From Lentisphaeria bacterium UBA1829 (GTDB taxonomy: Bacteria > Verrucomicrobiota > Lentisphaeria > Victivallales > UBA1829), in contig DDJH01000101.1 of NCBI GenBank assembly GCA_002338895.1, positions 6,679 to 13,683 of the forward strand: a stretch of DNA of 7,005 nt, in the 5' to 3' direction. The first letter of the stretch is position 1; the number at the start of each line of letters is the position of its first letter. Made by a program: the position numbers and the translations under genes. A model generated the notes under the pieces. That model worked only from the letters and a program-made list of their open reading frames with translations, searched no databases and was not told the DNA's origin. Of the stretch, positions 6,420 to 7,005 are shown piece by piece.

Positions 6420-6431
6420 ATTTCGGGAAAT
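6420..6431. promoter_or_regulatory. 12-bp palindrome in the divergent intergenic region
   Basis: ATTTC and GAAAT form perfect 5-bp inverted arms separated by GG, within an AT-rich stretch 55-66 bp upstream of the regulator's ATG. Symmetric sites usually suit dimeric repressors; AraC-type proteins more often use direct repeats. It may be an operator for autoregulation or simply part of the regulator's promoter region. Confidence 0.25.
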
Positions 6432-6473
6432 TCTGCTGGATTTTCAATAAAAAGAGAACTATCTTCCGGGGAA

Positions 6474-6480
6474 AAGGAGG
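6474..6480 (+). promoter_or_regulatory. Strong ribosome-binding site fixing the start of the AraC-type regulator gene
   Basis: AAGGAGG is a near-perfect anti-16S match ending 5 nt before ATG at 6486. It is the strongest such site in the window and supports 6486 as the start in a reading frame that stays open to the window edge. Confidence 0.8.
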
Positions 6481-6485
6481 TCCCC

Positions 6486-7005
6486 ATGAAACAATATCAC
6501 CTGATGGAGGATTCGCCGCAGATTCTGTTTCGGAGACACCGGTCTCTTGCGCTCGACGTTGCCGCGGAGCAGGGGGAGTTCCGGTTCTTCTGCGAGTTTC
6601 TTGCCCCCTCGTTCAGCCGGTTTTCGAAGGCCCGGGCATTCCATCATCCGGATCCGGCGTTTTCGCGTCTGTTCCTGATCGAAAAAGGGAGCGCGGAAAT
6701 CTCCATGGACCATCGCCGTTTCCTGCTGAAAGAGGGCGACATTGCGCTGCTCCCCGCGGAACATCCGTTTCATGTGGATTATCACAGGGGGCTGGTCTGC
6801 AAAGCCTTCCATCTGCATCTGCATGACGAGCTCGGGTTCACCATCGGGAAGGAGGTGGACGGCGTGCAGAGTGTTCACCGTCCCCCTCTGACGGAAGCGC
6901 TGCTTTCCCTGATCCGGAGCGGACCGGAATGTGCGGTTCATTCCCAGGTGGCCTCCGTCGTCCTTCTGCTGCTTGAGCCGTTCTTCTCGACGGCGGCGGA
7001 ACGTC
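6486..7005 (+). CDS. AraC-family transcriptional regulator, N-terminal sensor domain (3' end outside window)
   Basis: The frame from 6486 is open to the last base, giving 173 visible residues and no stop. Residues about 60-115 form a cupin/AraC-binding domain: RLFLIEKGSAEISM (61-74), then RRFLLKEGDIALLPAEHPF (77-95), and a beta strand rich in histidine, KAFHLHLHDE (106-115). This matches the family rhythm in which a jelly-roll strand pair ends in 'GD-x-x-LLP-x-x-x-PH'. A leucine-rich helix at 135-145 and another at 155-166 would be the linker/dimer helices. The two helix-turn-helix motifs that define AraC proteins should follow, but they lie beyond the window. The assignment therefore rests on the sensor half and could in principle be another cupin protein. 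The divergent position next to a GH32-like gene suggests a local sugar-responsive activator. Confidence 0.75.
   Translation, partial: MKQYHLMEDSPQILFRRHRSLALDVAAEQGEFRFFCEFLAPSFSRFSKARAFHHPDPAFSRLFLIEKGSAEISMDHRRFLLKEGDIALLPAEHPFHVDYHRGLVCKAFHLHLHDELGFTIGKEVDGVQSVHRPPLTEALLSLIRSGPECAVHSQVASVVLLLLEPFFSTAAER

Noticed and set aside
6182..6941. Open frames of 214 (+) and 160 (-) codons over the divergent region and regulator start
   Set aside because: Both conflict with the frame starting at 6486, which has an excellent ribosome site and an AraC-type cupin pattern.

Overview
The window is GC-rich bacterial chromosome, densely packed, with six complete or nearly complete genes plus one truncated at each end. 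No rRNA, tRNA, CRISPR array, insertion sequence or phage gene is visible. The mix suggests a free-living or gut heterotroph: a long-form PurC, a MetX/MetW pair, and a divergent AraC-type regulator / GH32-fold gene pair. The overall style resembles the PVC group, perhaps Lentisphaerota (Victivallis-like). That placement is an impression from gene content and composition, not a demonstrated assignment.

Left part (1-4365, + strand). The window opens inside a CCA-adding enzyme / poly(A) polymerase family gene (tRNA 3'-end maturation). An AT-rich gap of 65 bp follows, with a good extended -10 promoter overlapping the end of that gene. This promoter precedes a tight same-strand series: rplU (ribosomal protein L21), purC (SAICAR synthase), metX (homoserine O-acyltransferase), metW (MetX partner) and a small DUF2752 membrane protein. 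Gaps are 6 bp (rplU-purC) and 38 bp (purC-metX). Then there are 4-bp ATGA overlaps at metX-metW and metW-DUF2752. This looks like one transcription unit joining translation, purine and methionine functions, and the last three genes are probably translationally coupled. No rpmA (L27) follows rplU, which is unusual.

Right part (4334-7005). A 663-codon gene on the - strand converges on the DUF2752 gene, and their 3' ends overlap by 32 bp. Its centre and C-terminus follow the GH32 (invertase/levanase) layout: a five-bladed propeller, then a beta-sandwich. It carries a long extra N-terminal domain, and two of the three usual catalytic motifs are altered. It is transcribed divergently from a gene whose visible N-terminal half is an AraC-type cupin sensor domain. 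The 160-bp region between them holds a plausible - strand promoter, a 7-bp direct repeat overlapping both promoter elements, and a 12-bp palindrome. The simplest reading is a local carbohydrate-responsive regulator controlling the GH32-like gene and possibly itself.

No stretch longer than 300 bp lacks a gene. No convincing intrinsic terminator (GC stem plus T-run) was found, although an inverted repeat without a T-run lies just after the DUF2752 stop codon.
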